Below, in pieces: positions 1-12,619 of a DNA stretch of 64,000 nucleotides (the first letter of the stretch is position 1; every line of letters starts with the position of its first letter). Origin of the DNA: Cardinalis cardinalis. Its lineage: Eukaryota; Chordata; Aves; Passeriformes; Cardinalidae. The notes beneath the pieces are model-generated. The model saw only the letters and a program-made list of their open reading frames with translations. It did not search any database and had not been told where the DNA came from. The translations under genes were made by a program, and so were the position numbers. The DNA is taken from the NCBI GenBank assembly GCA_014549065.1, contig JACDOX010000140.1, positions 444,770 through 508,769 of the forward strand, in the 5' to 3' direction.

Positions 1-1527
1 CGCTAGCACTGAAATTTCTTTACCATCACACACAGGGATAATCCATCCTGGAACTATCTTCCTGTTAATCCCCTGTTAGCCTGGCTTTTCAGCACGAACT
101 AGAAAATGTGGCCCAGACACTGCAACTCACTCTCTGAGATAGACTGACCATCATAAACTACCAAGGTAATAGCTGTGTTCTTACATAGAAGCACAGGGCT
201 TGCTTTGTTTGGTTTAGTTCAATCTAACTCTGCGTGTGTCCTGGCCAGCGCCTCAGTAGCGTCCCTGTGCCTCTTCAGAGACTATTGGCAAACAGTGTGA
301 TATTCATGCCTGCCACGTCCAGGTAGAAATCTTGCTAATACTCAAAAAATGCTTTATTTGAAAGCTGGAGTACAGAAACAGCAAACCACAATCACATTAA
401 AAGAAAAATAACAATGGTGCAATAACATTGACTGAGTTGAGATCCCTCAACTTTTCATCTGAGCCAGCTTGAGCAAGACGCCCAATGAAGCCAAAGCTTT
501 CTCCTCTGTTAGCCCAACAAAACCTTCCTAACCTGAGAGATGAAAACCCCCAAACTTTGGGGTTTGGAAGATCACATTTTCCCTTCCTATGGGATTTTGG
601 CTACTTGCCTTCTAAATTATTCTGCCCAGCAAACACTGTAACAGCCTGGTGGCTCAGAAAATGTGTTTTAGCTTGCCTGTATTGCAGCACCCAATGTGTC
701 TTCAAAGGCCCCAGGGAGATTCTTAGAGTCTGTGTATGCACAGGGGCACTTTCTGCACCTACTCAGGCAACNTGGGCTTGGTCTAGCTCTGTAAGCACCA
801 TGAGCAGCTTCCTCTGGTGTGCCCCACCATCCCCTGAGATGGAGAAGGAGGAGAGGGCCCACTGTGGCTCTGTGGACACCCTCAGCAGGAGTTTTTGGGA
901 CAGGGCTGTAGGGAATACTGTCGGATTGCCTGTGCCTCATAGCACAGGCTCAGCTTGGAAGCACTATTGCTTGAAAGCTGAGCAGACATTGCCCATCGCC
1001 ATGTGGGACAAGAAAGTGTATTATCAGCACCTAGATGTTTGGGGTGGGCTGATCACTCAAAAAAAAAGCAATGGCTCCAGCAAGAAAAGTGCTAGACAGT
1101 CTTTCTGGTCCTGGCCCAAGGCCTACAGCTGGGCCTGAGGCTGCTGTGCATGGGGCCAAGCACACACCCTACAACTCCATTGTCTGTGCACAACCTCCAC
1201 AAGAAACTACTTTTATTCCTACAGCCAAGAGTGCTCCTCTGAAAGGTCAGTAAACACCAGGTATGGATCAGTGCCAGCAAAGTCAGGGGGGATCCAGATA
1301 AAATGAGACAGGTTTTGAACAAGACATTGTAGTTTATTGCTGTGCAACGACCCATGGCAGCATGCATAGAGATGGCATGGGTGTNAGCCAGCTTCACACA
1401 TGAGTCATGGCCAGCTCTGGAAATACAGACTGCTGCCTGCTGAGCTGCTCTGCTCACTCAGACATCAGCCATGTCCCTGGGCAAAGGTAAAAATGAGCAC
1501 AGGACAACAAGGAGCACAGCTGGAGAG
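1..1527. other. Unrecognised non-repeat DNA with one long open frame
   Basis: No family is recognisable here. The stretch is somewhat richer in GC from about 600 to 1500 and therefore poorer in stop codons. A frame stays open for 217 codons at 485-1138 (+), with one ambiguous base inside. Its ATG has a C at -3 and an A at +4, so its context is weak. Shorter frames overlap it on both strands (668-940 and 1092-1457, both minus). The translation shows no signal peptide, membrane segment, repeat or motif that I know. I treat the frame as fortuitous. Confidence 0.5.
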
Positions 1528-1772
1528 TCACAGAATCATGGAATTATAAAATGGGTTGGGTTGGAAGGGACTTTAAAGATCATCTAGTTCCAAGACCCCA
1601 GCCATGGGCAGGGACAGCTTTTACTAGACCATGTTGCTCAAAGCCCTGTCCAACGTGGCCTTGAACACTCACCAGAATGAGGCATCCACAGCTTCTCTGG
1701 GCAACCTGTTCCAGTGCCTTANCACCCTCACAACAAAGAATTTCTGCCTAATATTTAATCTAAATATCTCCT
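1528..1772 (-). mobile_element. CR1 LINE, 3' end fragment
   Basis: This is the 3' terminal region of a chicken-repeat-1 (CR1) non-LTR retrotransposon lying on the minus strand. Read on the plus strand it begins with a degenerate copy of the CR1 terminal short repeat (CAGAATCATGGAATTATAAA) and continues with the familiar block TTGGAAGGGACTTTAAAGAT, then CTCAAAGCCCTGTCCAACGT, then CTTCTCTGGGCAACCTGTTC, ending near CTAATATTTAATCTAAATAT. About 245 bp remain, so the element is strongly 5'-truncated, as most CR1 copies are, and contains no coding part. Divergence from the remembered consensus is modest, suggesting a fairly old but not ancient copy. No clear target-site duplication was seen. The identification rests on memory of the bird CR1 consensus. 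Confidence 0.93.
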
Positions 1773-2360
1773 TTGTCTGGAAATGAAAAATATGCATATG
1801 TTAACAACAGAGGCAGACAGGAAACAGAGAGAGTTGGAAGCAACCAGAAAACCTGCTATCTGTGTGAGAGAGAAAGAAAACTATCAGAGCAACATGCAAG
1901 TTGGAGGGAGACCAGTAACTATAAATAGTGATTACCTTCTCCTTCTTGATTCCTGCTGTGTTCAAGATAACTAGACTCTGTGCAATTTTTNATGCACAGC
2001 ATCCTAGAAGAAGTTGCTAGCATCCATTCATTCATAAAAATAAGATTTTNAGAACATCCTCACTGAGAGCTTTCCAAATCCCTTGACAACAACCACAGAG
2101 ACCTAGAGTCTGGCTGTCAATATTTTTTTATATTAGGGGAGAAAAGAAAAGTGCCAAGGAGGAGACTATCANTGGGTGGGTACTTGGAAAAATATGATTC
2201 TAATACGAGCTTGAAAAATCAGCGAATTTGTGGAGTTAGTTGTTGGACTACGAAGATGAGGTTGTGTGGAACAGGATGCTAGTTCCAACAATGACCTGAT
2301 GAAATGATACATTAAAGTATTTTTTTCCCTTTTTTAAGGCTTAGCTTTCTTCATTTTCAG

Positions 2361-2455
2361 CAGTGCACTTGGATAATTTAAACCAGAAAGAAAGTAGAGA
2401 GTAGCAGCACAATGAAGACTCAAAATACCGCTTGGTCTACAAAACTAGGAAAAAG
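2361..2455 (+). other. Exon-like interval (candidate only)
   Basis: A long pyrimidine-rich tract ending in CTTCATTTTCAG stands directly before 2361, and AAAAG followed by GTAAGA stands at 2451-2461, so both sides fit vertebrate splice-site consensus. The 95-base interval contains an ATG at 2412 that opens a frame running through the donor site (peptide begins MKTQNTAWSTKLGK). It would suit a first coding exon with some leader sequence. I do not recognise the peptide, and such pairs of sites also occur by chance in introns. Confidence 0.2.
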
Positions 2456-3046
2456 GTAAGACTTTGCATTGGACCTATTTTTCTACATAATTTATTTGTC
2501 TTGCTGTGTATATCTGCATGCTGCCTACTGTCAGAAAGCTTATACTGTAAGTATANTTCAGATTATCACCAGTGAGGAGCTGGAGATAGGCAGCATTCCT
2601 GGATTTAAAGAGAACTTCAAAGGCAAAGAAAGCATTTGAATAAAAGGAAGGGTGTTTTAAATGAACTGCAAGGCAAAGAGGATGAGTTGCCAGTNGGAGA
2701 AAGCACTTTCTAAAGAAAGAACTAAAAAAATGCTGGACTCAAGATAAAAGAATGCGGAGGGATGCCAGGGTTAGATCCTCAGTGGCNGAACAGAGGGGAA
2801 GAAAGAACTCCATGGATTCAAGGAAAAAAGGAAATTTGAAGGGCTGTGTAATGCTGAAGGTCCAGTGCCCTATATTTTGTGTGATCTTCCACATCAGTGA
2901 GTGCTGGTAGATAAGAAGGGGAAGGAAGAATGTAATCAGGGAATAAAAGGAAAGTGTGACTAAGGAGTGAATATGAATGCCAGGAAAGGATGTTTCAAGC
3001 TCAAACCTTGATGTTATCAGCTCCAATGTTTAGTTAGCAGCTCCTT

Positions 3047-3079
3047 TCTGTCTATCTATCTAGCTATTTATCCATCTAT
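3047..3079. repeat. Imperfect TCTA microsatellite
   Basis: A short run of TCTA/ATCT units with substitutions (CTGTCTATCTATCTAGC, then TATTTATCCATCTATT). It is too degenerate to be highly variable. Confidence 0.7.
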
Positions 3080-6000
3080 TGGAATTTTCATTTGCCAGAG
3101 ATTGTTCCACAAGAGTTGGCTTTTGGGTACTACTGTTAGCTTTTGAGGAATGTAAGAAGTTTAACTTATGCAGAGCTCTTGCTCAAGGCCTGCGTGTCAT
3201 TCCAATTCTGCTTAAAACCCATTTTGAAGATTTCAATGCTTCACAAGCCTTAAATTTCTCAAGCTCAGGGGTCTGATATTTGTCATTTGTTTTTGATATC
3301 TGACTGGGTGACTTGGTCCCTCAAGCCATAAAGTGTATTTAAACCAGTTCCCTGGCCCACATCATATTTATAGGCATATTTGTGTGATTCCCTGTCTCTG
3401 CTTCCAAAATTGAATTCCCCCTGGTGTTCAGACAGGATGGTACTCTCATTAGCCTGCATCAGTGTGAATTTATGATAATTGCTTGCCCTATGTTTGCTTA
3501 CTTTATTTTCTCACAGTCCAGTGCAGTTCTGNTGGCTGAGCACAGTGCAGCAGGGCCTGGCTGCTGGCTTGTGAGGAGAGGGTTTGGCTGAGCATTTGCT
3601 GAGAGACTGATCGCAGTCACTTTTGTTTTAATTCTCCCACTGCCCTGTGCTTGATGCTGTAAGTGTATTCTTGAAAATGAAGCCTGTATTCAAATAGTAA
3701 CTCTCCAAAGTGTGTGTTGTTAAAATTTTACATGCAGACAGCAATTTGGGCNTTACATGTTTTCTGGTGACAGTCAATTTAGCATCAAAATGTTGTGACA
3801 GATGCTGCATACCTTTAGTCATTAGCTGATGGACTAATATACCTAGGTCATGAGAACTGGATAAAAGCAAGGTTTATTAACTGCTCTTGTGATCTGTTTA
3901 ATCTCACCTTAAAACCCATAACTGCGCTCCTTGTACAGTTATTCTACTTTTAGCTATGGTTTTCTGTTCCAAGTTAATAGTGTCTTGTTTTGAAACTCTA
4001 ATTTTCTCTATGCCTCTCCAGAATTTTTAATTCTCTTGCAACTTGTGAGGTTTCACAGTTTGGAGATTAATGAATTGGGTTACATTGCAGCCTTACCCCT
4101 TGCACGGGAATTACATTACAAAACAGCAGGATATATCTGCTACTCCTCTGCAAGCACCTCATGAATAGTAACAGTCCTGCTGTGAGTGCATCTAGGGTGA
4201 CTGTAGAGAGAAGTCTNCTCTTCAATGAATTTGTGAAAAAACAGGTCCCTTAATGTCAGGTTTGTGCTCCATCTCAGAGTATAGCCACTGAAGAGAAGGA
4301 GAGATGTTTAAACTAATTCACGAAATGTGTTAGTATCAAAGTCTGATAAAGGGGTTTATTCCACTAGGAAATCCTTCTCTTCAGTGAAGTGGGCTGCAAC
4401 ACGCTTGCCAAACCACTCATTCATTGCTAACAGGAATGAGTATGGAGTTAAATCAAAGAAACAGATGTGGCTGGGTAAGGCAGCTTTCCTTTTATATGTA
4501 AAAAAAATAAAATAGGAGCATGTTCATCAGTTTTGTAATTTTCTGATAGTGTTTTTTCTGGCTCACTGGCAAACAGCAGTCAGACAAGCACTCCTCATAC
4601 AGTATTTGTACTCCAAATCCAGCGCAAGATTCAGTTCCTTAGAACACATTTCCATATCTGAAAATCTAAGTTGCAGATTTNGTCCACTACTGGCATATTT
4701 GAGGGTCAACAGAATCCCTTCTGGCTTGCTTGGATTATGCAAAGGAGCTTCCAGCAGTTCCAGAAAATATAAATCTGTGCAGCAGTACAGCAAGGAGGTG
4801 CTGACATACCACGAACAAGATTTAAAAAGGCAAAGGATTCAGACTTACCTGTTTCTGCTGTCTGTTCCCCTTTTCCTGAAATCGCTGTGCAGCTGGGATT
4901 TTTAAAATAACAATAATAAAAAATTTGGATTGCTGAAATTGGAGGTAGATCAAAGGAAACCCATCTCACACATATTTTTATACAATGGCTGTCTTACTAA
5001 GATGTACAGCCTCCATTTTTGTTGGGTTTAATTCAGAATTGGTCAGACTGGCTTCTCCTTATGGAATCACAGAGCTTGCCCATTGAATTCCTCTAAACCC
5101 TCCAAAACAAAGATACAGTAAATCACCTTTTCTTTTTTTTTTCTTTTGAGTATAAACCCAGCTGTTTTCTGCAGTATTTCTAAAAGGCTCAGTTTCCAAA
5201 AAAAAAAATATCCTAAACCCCCAATTTTTTGATAGGAATGTTGAATCAAGACATTATAGCATTTTTTCTTTCTCATTCTGCATTAACAACATCAATATGC
5301 CTCCTCCAAAAATTTGTTCCCCACTTTATTTTCAGACTATGAGGTTTAAGGAAAAGTTCCGCAGTTTGTTTTGGTTTTGCAACAAATGAAGTTAACACTA
5401 CCTAAAATATATTGTTCCAGACAGGATGTCAACTTTGTATTAGCTTGCCTTTTCATGGATCCTGTCAGAAAATCTAAATGCAAATNTGTGGATATTTCCT
5501 GGACATCACATGGAGTGCATGATAGTTAGATATGACTCTGCTGCATTGTATTTTTTGTATTATGAAATTTTGAGGGATGATAATTCTAAATGGAGATCTC
5601 TTCACCCTTATGGGAGTTGATGGGACTTCTGAAATGAATCAAGATTTTTTGGATGAGTTCCTAGTTCAGATCAACTTTTTGTGGGTTATATGAAAGAGAA
5701 TGAAAGAAAGAATTAAAACCCTCCTCACTTAAGTCCAGCTGTCATTGGCCAGCAGCTAAGAACCAATTTTATTTCACACTATGGTATCTCCAAAATGTAG
5801 GATACCCTCCCTGTATTCATTTTAATACCTCAGCAAATTAATTGTAGTCTTTTAGTCTATCCATGGAGCTGCAGCATTCTTGTCTTTACAGATTTTCAAT
5901 ATAATCCAAACATTTTTACTTCATGACATAAAATTTCTTTCCAGGACAGTAGTCCTATTCAGAATAAAATAGTTGTTTTCAATGTCTTCATGCATACCTA

Positions 6001-7584
6001 AAATTGTTAAATATACTTACAATTTTCCAGTCCAGCAGGAATGAGAGTGCTCCTCCTTGTCCTGCCTGTTAAATTTAGTTAGAAGTTTTGAAAAGAGGAG
6101 CAGATTGTTCACCACCGGCAGGTGAAATCAGGAAATAAAAATATTGACTCAAGGCCTTTGCAGGACAATTAAACAGCTAATGAAAGGGCTGAAGTTCCTG
6201 TAACCACAGTGAGCAGGAAAGAAGGAAGATGTGCCTCACTTTGGCACTTGTTTGGGTCTTCTGACACTGAAATGCTTTGACTGTGGAGATTATAAAGGAA
6301 TTCTGGTGAAGCATCACAAGTAACAGGCAAATGCTTTCTGAAGCATCTCTCAAGGAAACCAGGCATTTAATTCCCTATTTATATTCTTCCAGACAGGATG
6401 TTAACATAGCTTTACCTTTTCTTTGGACAGAGTGGCAGCAAAACTGTGGCAAAGGTGAATGCCAGACAATGCAGGCAAAGCACAGCTGCTTTCNTGTCTG
6501 ACAACCAAACTTTCCAAGGGAGACACGGAAAGAAGTCTAGATAGCAAGAGCAGGAGTAGTCTCACCCAGTATGTCCTCACTGTTTTGCCAAACCAGACAG
6601 AATAAGCCAGTTTGGTGCTGAAATCCTGGTAGGTCCCATGTCCTGTGACTGGGAGTGGGAGAAGCAGATTCACAGAGTCCCTTCTGGGCTGCTTTGGGGC
6701 CAGCACAGGCAGACTGTGCCTACATGTGCCTGCTATCAGCAGGGAACTGCAAGGGGGAAGGGGCCTCTGTCNCCTCTGTGGAAACTTTAGGCAGCTTGGC
6801 TCACTCTGACCCCAGGTGTGTGGTTATTCTCTCCCCAAGTCGTGTTAGTCCGAGCAGCTCTGGATTTTCTAATGGGTACACTGATCTTCAAAAGTCCAGA
6901 GACAGTAATAATTTACAATCGTAGCAGGACATGGGTTTTCATTCAGCTGAAAATTACTCCATTTTTTGAACTCTGATGGCTCAGATAGNACCCAGAATGC
7001 CAGTAAGTAGAGGTGGTTTTAGGTTTGAAAGCCATAAGCTATATTTGAAACCTTGGTGTATGTGGAGCAAAAACAAAGGGAAATATGCATGAAGTAGTGT
7101 GAAAATGCATTCAAAATGTCACAACATTTCTTCACCAGAAAAAGGTTTATTCTTTTTGTCACACTGGTGAGATATTCAGAAACTAAAGACTACACATAAA
7201 CCTGAAGAGTATTAGGAGAAACGAGGAAACTTCAAGGCAACTAAATTAATATCCAAAGATTGTGGGTTTCTGCTTTTCCTGGGGTGCCACACATACAGAC
7301 ATGAGTTTCTGGGCTCTAGAGTTCTGTACCATGCACTGATTTCCAAAATTAATTCATCCCCATAGTAGAATACCTGTATTTTGGGAAAACTAAAAAAGAT
7401 TAAATCAGATGAAGGTCATCTAGTATCCAGACTGCAAAAACTCTGTCAAGACAGGGATGGCACTATCTACCTTAAGAACTGGAGCTATCGAACAGCAAAT
7501 AGACAAGTCTTTGAGAAAGCAGAGTGCTGGGTGGGAGGAGAAGTGATTTGGTTAATCCCATGAGTGCCAAAGCTTGCTTTGTTC

Positions 7585-7806
7585 ATCAAAGGCTAACAGG
7601 AGATATGTCTGTCCTGTGTAAACACATTAGGAGGATAAACATCAGGAAGGGAAAAGAGCTGGTTAAGCTAAAGGACAATATTGGCTTAGGAGGAAATGGT
7701 TATAAACNAATCATTAATAAATTTAAAGTGGAAGACAGAAGCAATTTTCTCACCATCATGGTGAGGTTCTGGAGCAGCCTGCTGGTAGGAGAAGTAGACA
7801 TTAACT
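7585..7806 (+). mobile_element. Old CR1-type LINE fragment, sense strand
   Basis: The plus strand follows the 3' part of an old CR1-like LINE that I recall from bird and turtle genomes: a GGCTAACAGG block, then GGATAAACATCAGGAA, then AAGGACAATATTGGC, then AATGGTTATAAAC, then ATTAATAAATTTAAAGTGGA, then GTGAGGTTCTGGAGCAGCCT. The order and spacing of these blocks match the remembered element, although the identity of each block is imperfect. Open frames at 7381-7563 and 7524-7844 cover this fragment and its left flank and should not be taken as genes. The exact left edge is uncertain, because CR1 sequence may begin earlier. This assignment is from memory and could not be aligned. Confidence 0.6.
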
Positions 7807-10800
7807 ATTTCTCACAAAATAGAGCCAGAGAAGGGAATATATGACATGACAGCCTGTGGTAGCAAACTCTGGGATTGATGTGCTCCTAAGTGACAAGGTG
7901 CAATCACTGGAAAAAGCCTATTATCTCAGATGAGGACTGCCTTGCCCACTGCCATTTGATGTGAATGTTAATGTCAGGCTTTCCTGGGCTGTCTCCCAGA
8001 CTAAAGCCCTCACTCCCTCTCTCTGTCTTCACCATGTGTTGCTGGCTCTGCCTTGCAGCACAGTCTGGGCTGCCCCAGCAGAACCTGACCTAGACAGACA
8101 CTGAACCCTCGAGGCTATGGAGATTTTTTTCCTGCCAGAAACAGAATGCTTAATTGGTTTTGGGTCAGGGTACCAAGATGAAGCATATTTCTGACCTGAT
8201 GTCACCCATTGCACTCTGGGTAGTTACATGCTTGCCCCAGTTGTGCTAGCAACCCTTGTCTCAAAAGGGGTGGAATTTTTGAGGTCTGGCAGAAGGTTGA
8301 GCCTAATGTGACATAACTCACAGGGTTTTCCAGCTCTCTGTGCTGCAGGGGAGCCTTAGTGGGCCAGTGGGACTTGTTCAGTGAAGCAGCAATGCCTTAT
8401 GTGTTGCACTGGCTCACAGCAGGGCTTTCCTCACTTTTCCTGCTTGAGCCTTCTCTTTTTTCGGATTTGGAATACTTTTAGCCAGATGTTTGCTACCAAT
8501 GCAGGATGAACGACTTATTCAGAAATACCTGTGTGAGGAAGGATTCATTTGATAGGAGAATCCTACTGATGATTTCATATTGTGACTATTTAGAGCAGGG
8601 GTTTGTTGCCACTGTTAACCCTAAAAAAGGCAATTTCCAGAGGGCTTCACCTGGATCATGAATTGAAGTAACTCGTGGTTAACATGAGTATTGAGGACCA
8701 GCAGAATGGGTAGGTTTTTGCATGGAAAAGAGCTGGCTAAGTGTGCCTTAGATCATGGACAACATCTCTTAATGGCCGGAACATCTCAAGAGGTTGTTCT
8801 AATCCCCACTTTCAGTCATTGCAGGGAGCTGGAAAACCACTTGTTCTGGCCTATTTATTTTGTCCTAACATTAATCTTCATGTTNTCTGTGTGAGGAAAC
8901 ATCCAGCTGGTGACTTCTCTGTGTCTGGAAACACAAAGTCTGATCACATTTTTAATTGTCCTCGTTACTCTGCATCTGCTAGCTGCAGATATTTTTGTTG
9001 GATTTTTNAAATTAATCAGCATGGCAAAAAAGGCTAAAAGTAACAGGCCACTGTTTATTTGTACTGACATCTGAGATCGTCTTAAAAATTTTTTGGATAT
9101 CATATAAAAAAATACAGGAACTAAGAGTCTTTGGATCTTGTATTAGCTTTTTCTGGGTGTGAGTTTTATATAATCTGGCAGGAAATAAATTTGTTGAAAA
9201 TTACTTCATTGATGACCCACATATAAGTGTGATTTTGTGTTGCTATCCATTTTCTGCTAGAAAGAAAAGAACTGATTTTCTTTAGGTATGGATTATACTT
9301 TCTCTGAGAACACTGGAGAGAAATAAAAACATATACTTTATCCATAATGACATGTAATAACTTTTATTGGGGGGAGAATGAATAGCTTGACTACTAATAA
9401 TGAAAGAAAATATTAAAGGTGCCTTTAAAAATGTTTAAACTTACTCTAGTATTAAGTAGAGGCTTTAAAGTAGCTTCAGATTTTTATTCTAGAAGAGAAT
9501 CTTCATGAATCATTTATAGGAAGGATGAATTTCTATTCAGTATGCTGCTTCTTCACATATTACCTTCATACTTCATCAGAGTCAGAAATGACTCAATGCA
9601 TTCNTATAGTTCAGGAAAACCACAGAACTGCTCTTCTGTACTGCAAATAAAAGAGAAAAATAACTTTCAATGTTAAAGAAATAGTTTGCAATGAAGAGCA
9701 AGTCTACTAAGCTGGATGCGAGTGTTAAAATAAAGTAATTTTATCACATCCATGTCCTGAACAAAGCANTTCTGCAAAATTTTCTTTAAAGTAGAAATTT
9801 CCTTTCAGCATAGGAACATGTATGTGATATACTTAACCACATGGGATCACTTAGAAAATAGTCTGGATCTCATGCTGTTTTCAATACCCTACACTTTTTT
9901 TGATCATTTTTTGGCTCATTNATCTGTCCCTGAGAGTTTGACAATGTAAGAGTCTGAACATTGAAACTTGTTCCTGTTTGAATTGGAACTGAACTCACAT
10001 AAAGAAACTTGCCATGTGACAAATAAAGGAAAGAACTGGTTTGATTGAGCTGCCAAAAAGTAGGCCAGATGCAAAGTATCTAGAGGTGTCTGATTTAGCA
10101 CCCAGAACTAGGNTTGAGCCATGAGTGCCTCAGGCCATCCACCTGCCAGTTGTGCTAGACCCCACTCCCTTATGGGGCCAAAGGAGAGAAGCAGGCAGAG
10201 AGCCCAGCTCATCTCTGTCTTGCACGCTCTCTGATTTCAGTTTCAGTCACCCACATCTTTATGCCCTCTGTTTTCAAAATTCACCTTTCAGATCTAGTTG
10301 AGCTCCATCAGGTTTTANACAGTGTCCCTAACTTATTAAACCTAAGACAGATGGTCCTAGATGATGTTTGGTGAAGTAAAACCAGTACTAAGCTTAAATG
10401 ATGAGTAAGAAAATAAGGGGTTTAGAATTATGCTAGTGAAAAAGCATCTGCATCCATTGCCGTTCCTTTGAACAAGCTGTTCTCAGTCATGTATTGCCTT
10501 CAGCTTTGCCTGGTTCTTGTAAGATTTATTCCTTTGGCTTATTGCTCTGTAGTCAAAAGGGACTTGCCTCTTGTTCATGAACAGCTACCACCATGTCATA
10601 TTACTTTGTCACATGCTATTGCAAAAAAAAAGTGTTTTCATGATATACAGTTTCCATAGTATATTGNTTCAGTTCTCTGCAATTTTGGATCTGAAAGCAA
10701 GCTGCTTTGGCAGATAACAGCAAGGTCATTCTTCTGCACTGTCTTCTACCCAGTATAGTGTTATTTAACAACAACAAAATAAATAAGTTACCAAAAGAAA

Positions 10801-12322
10801 GACTTTCTCATCCTTGACTTTAGAATCCGTGTTTTGGAGCTTCTGTTTTCTGTGATCTTACCTTCATGAAGAAAAAATATCCATCCCTAATGAAAACATG
10901 GCCTGGCCCAAGAAATGCCAAACACAGCAAAAGAAATGTTTTCCTTTTCTCTGCCTTTTCCTTCAGTAACAGCCCCCCATTCAAAGGGATGATTAGCAAC
11001 TGGTTATATTTCCGAGTGTTATTCAGCTATGAAAGGGATCTCAGTATTTTTAAATAGATGAAAATTTTCCATTGAAATAACCTTTATGGGCTCTTATCAA
11101 CTTTTGTTTGTTTTAGCTGTTTTCATTCAGGCAGCTCCATACAGTTCAGTTGACCTGATAATAATAGAACAAAAGGAGCAGAGAAAATCTAAGTAGACAT
11201 GAAAAGTTCCTAAAGCCAAGATTTATTAAATATAACAAATACTTATTTGATGCAAGGATATTTGCAAAAGCCATAAAACAACCTCTTCTGTTTTGAACAC
11301 TGATGTATGTTCATCTTACTACTCCAGCATGTCACCCTATCTTAATTACAGAATTAAATTTGCTGTAGTAAAATAACTGTTGAATTTTTACACATCTAGC
11401 AAAATTGCCTCACCTACAGATTTTCATGAGTCCTCAAGCTAAACAACCTGTTGATTATCAGCTATAAAATATGTGCAACCAACCCCTGATTTGGTGCTAC
11501 ACAAAAGATACTGTCTTCTAAAGTTTTTGCTCCCACAAGAGTAAGAACAATTTTACATGTGAAAGTTGTAGTAAATTAGACTATGCCTAGTAAACATCCA
11601 TTTAAATAACTCTATGCAGACATGTTAAACAATTTTTTTGCACAATACATAGTAAGGTAATTAATAACTAATGATATACATCAACCTCTGACTATAGCAT
11701 TGTAATTTGTATGAAATTAAGTGAAGGTACCAAAGAAAACATTATTGACTTAATAATTTCTCAGAACATATGATAAAAGTGTGCTGCAGTTTTAAACTGA
11801 AAGAGAATTTTCTAGAGGACACATTGCATTTTTGCTGCTGGAGGGACACAAAAATAACTAAATAAGCGGCTTTTTAGAAAGAAGAGCAGTGTAAAAATTC
11901 TGGAAACAAAGGCATACAGGTCTTTTACATTTTGCTTTAAAGTAAAATCTTGTTACTAGGGTTGATTTTATTCCAGTTGTAGCTGGAAATGGGTCATGGC
12001 CTCCTGCAGATGGCAGAACTTTGTCATAGTGTCTAACAGCATGCTGAATGAAAACAGCTTTTCCAGGTTGACTAACTCTCCCTATTTTAAGATTAACTGG
12101 ATGATCCTGTGGAGATGTATTTCTCCTCTGATGATCAGTAAAACTGTAGGGCACAGTCTTTTCTTAGCCATTCCTATAACTCTGTGTGCAGCCATTTTCT
12201 GGTAGGCTCAAAGAAAGCGGGGAACTCACTCTATGTAAAAGTGAGGTGGTGATCAGGCTGCCTGTCACCTGCCTGCACTAACCTAGAGCCTACGAGCTAT
12301 GAAAATCATAGGTTATACTCAC

Positions 12323-12353
12323 ATGTTCTGGTGCTGCTGCTGCACCAGAACAT
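12323..12353. repeat. Perfect 12-bp inverted repeat (hairpin)
   Basis: The arm ATGTTCTGGTGC at 12323-12334 is followed by a 7-base loop (TGCTGCT) and its exact reverse complement at 12342-12353. The loop is part of a small GCT run. The stem is too short for a normal microRNA precursor. Confidence 0.85.
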
Positions 12354-12604
12354 TCTGTGCAAGAGCAGCAGGAGGCCCCGCACNCCGTGAATGTGGTCTG
12401 TGAGCTCTACATGTTCTGCCTGCATCCATCTGACCCTCCAAAAGAGGTTTAAGCTGAAATATTGATTTTTCTATTCATGTCAGTTGGTAGCATTTAACCT
12501 TTGTTTTCTAAGCACNTTCTCTGACAATTTTAATGTATGCTACAGCTTGCAGTTTTGTTTGGAGACAAGAGCAGGTTCCTCCTTTTCAAGNGCAGTGTCA
12601 GTAT

Positions 12605-12619
12605 ATGCTAATTAAGCAT
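12605..12619. promoter_or_regulatory. POU/homeodomain-like palindrome (candidate)
   Basis: ATGCT and AGCAT flank AATTA, giving ATGCTAATTAAGCAT. It combines an octamer-like half (ATGCTAAT) with a TAATTA homeodomain core. Such short sites are common by chance, and no neighbouring gene supports a role. Confidence 0.15.

Larger units (their letters stand above)
1773..7584. other. Intergenic or intronic DNA, no gene recognised
   Basis: AT-rich sequence without a recognised gene or mobile element. It holds an imperfect TCTA-type microsatellite at about 3047-3079, an exon-like interval at 2361-2455, and a 15-base string (TTCCAGACAGGATGT) that occurs at both 5415 and 6387 with similar flanks. An A/T-rich tract lies near 5130-5150. 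A GC-richer patch at about 6640-6860 has a short open frame on each strand that I do not recognise. Confidence 0.5.

Noticed and set aside
485..1138. 217-codon open frame as a protein gene
   Set aside because: No motif, weak start context, overlapping frames on the other strand, and no sign of flanking exons. Listed only as a thing to check.
7381..7844. Two overlapping plus-strand frames as genes
   Set aside because: They cover an old CR1 fragment and its flank and do not match the CR1 protein frame.
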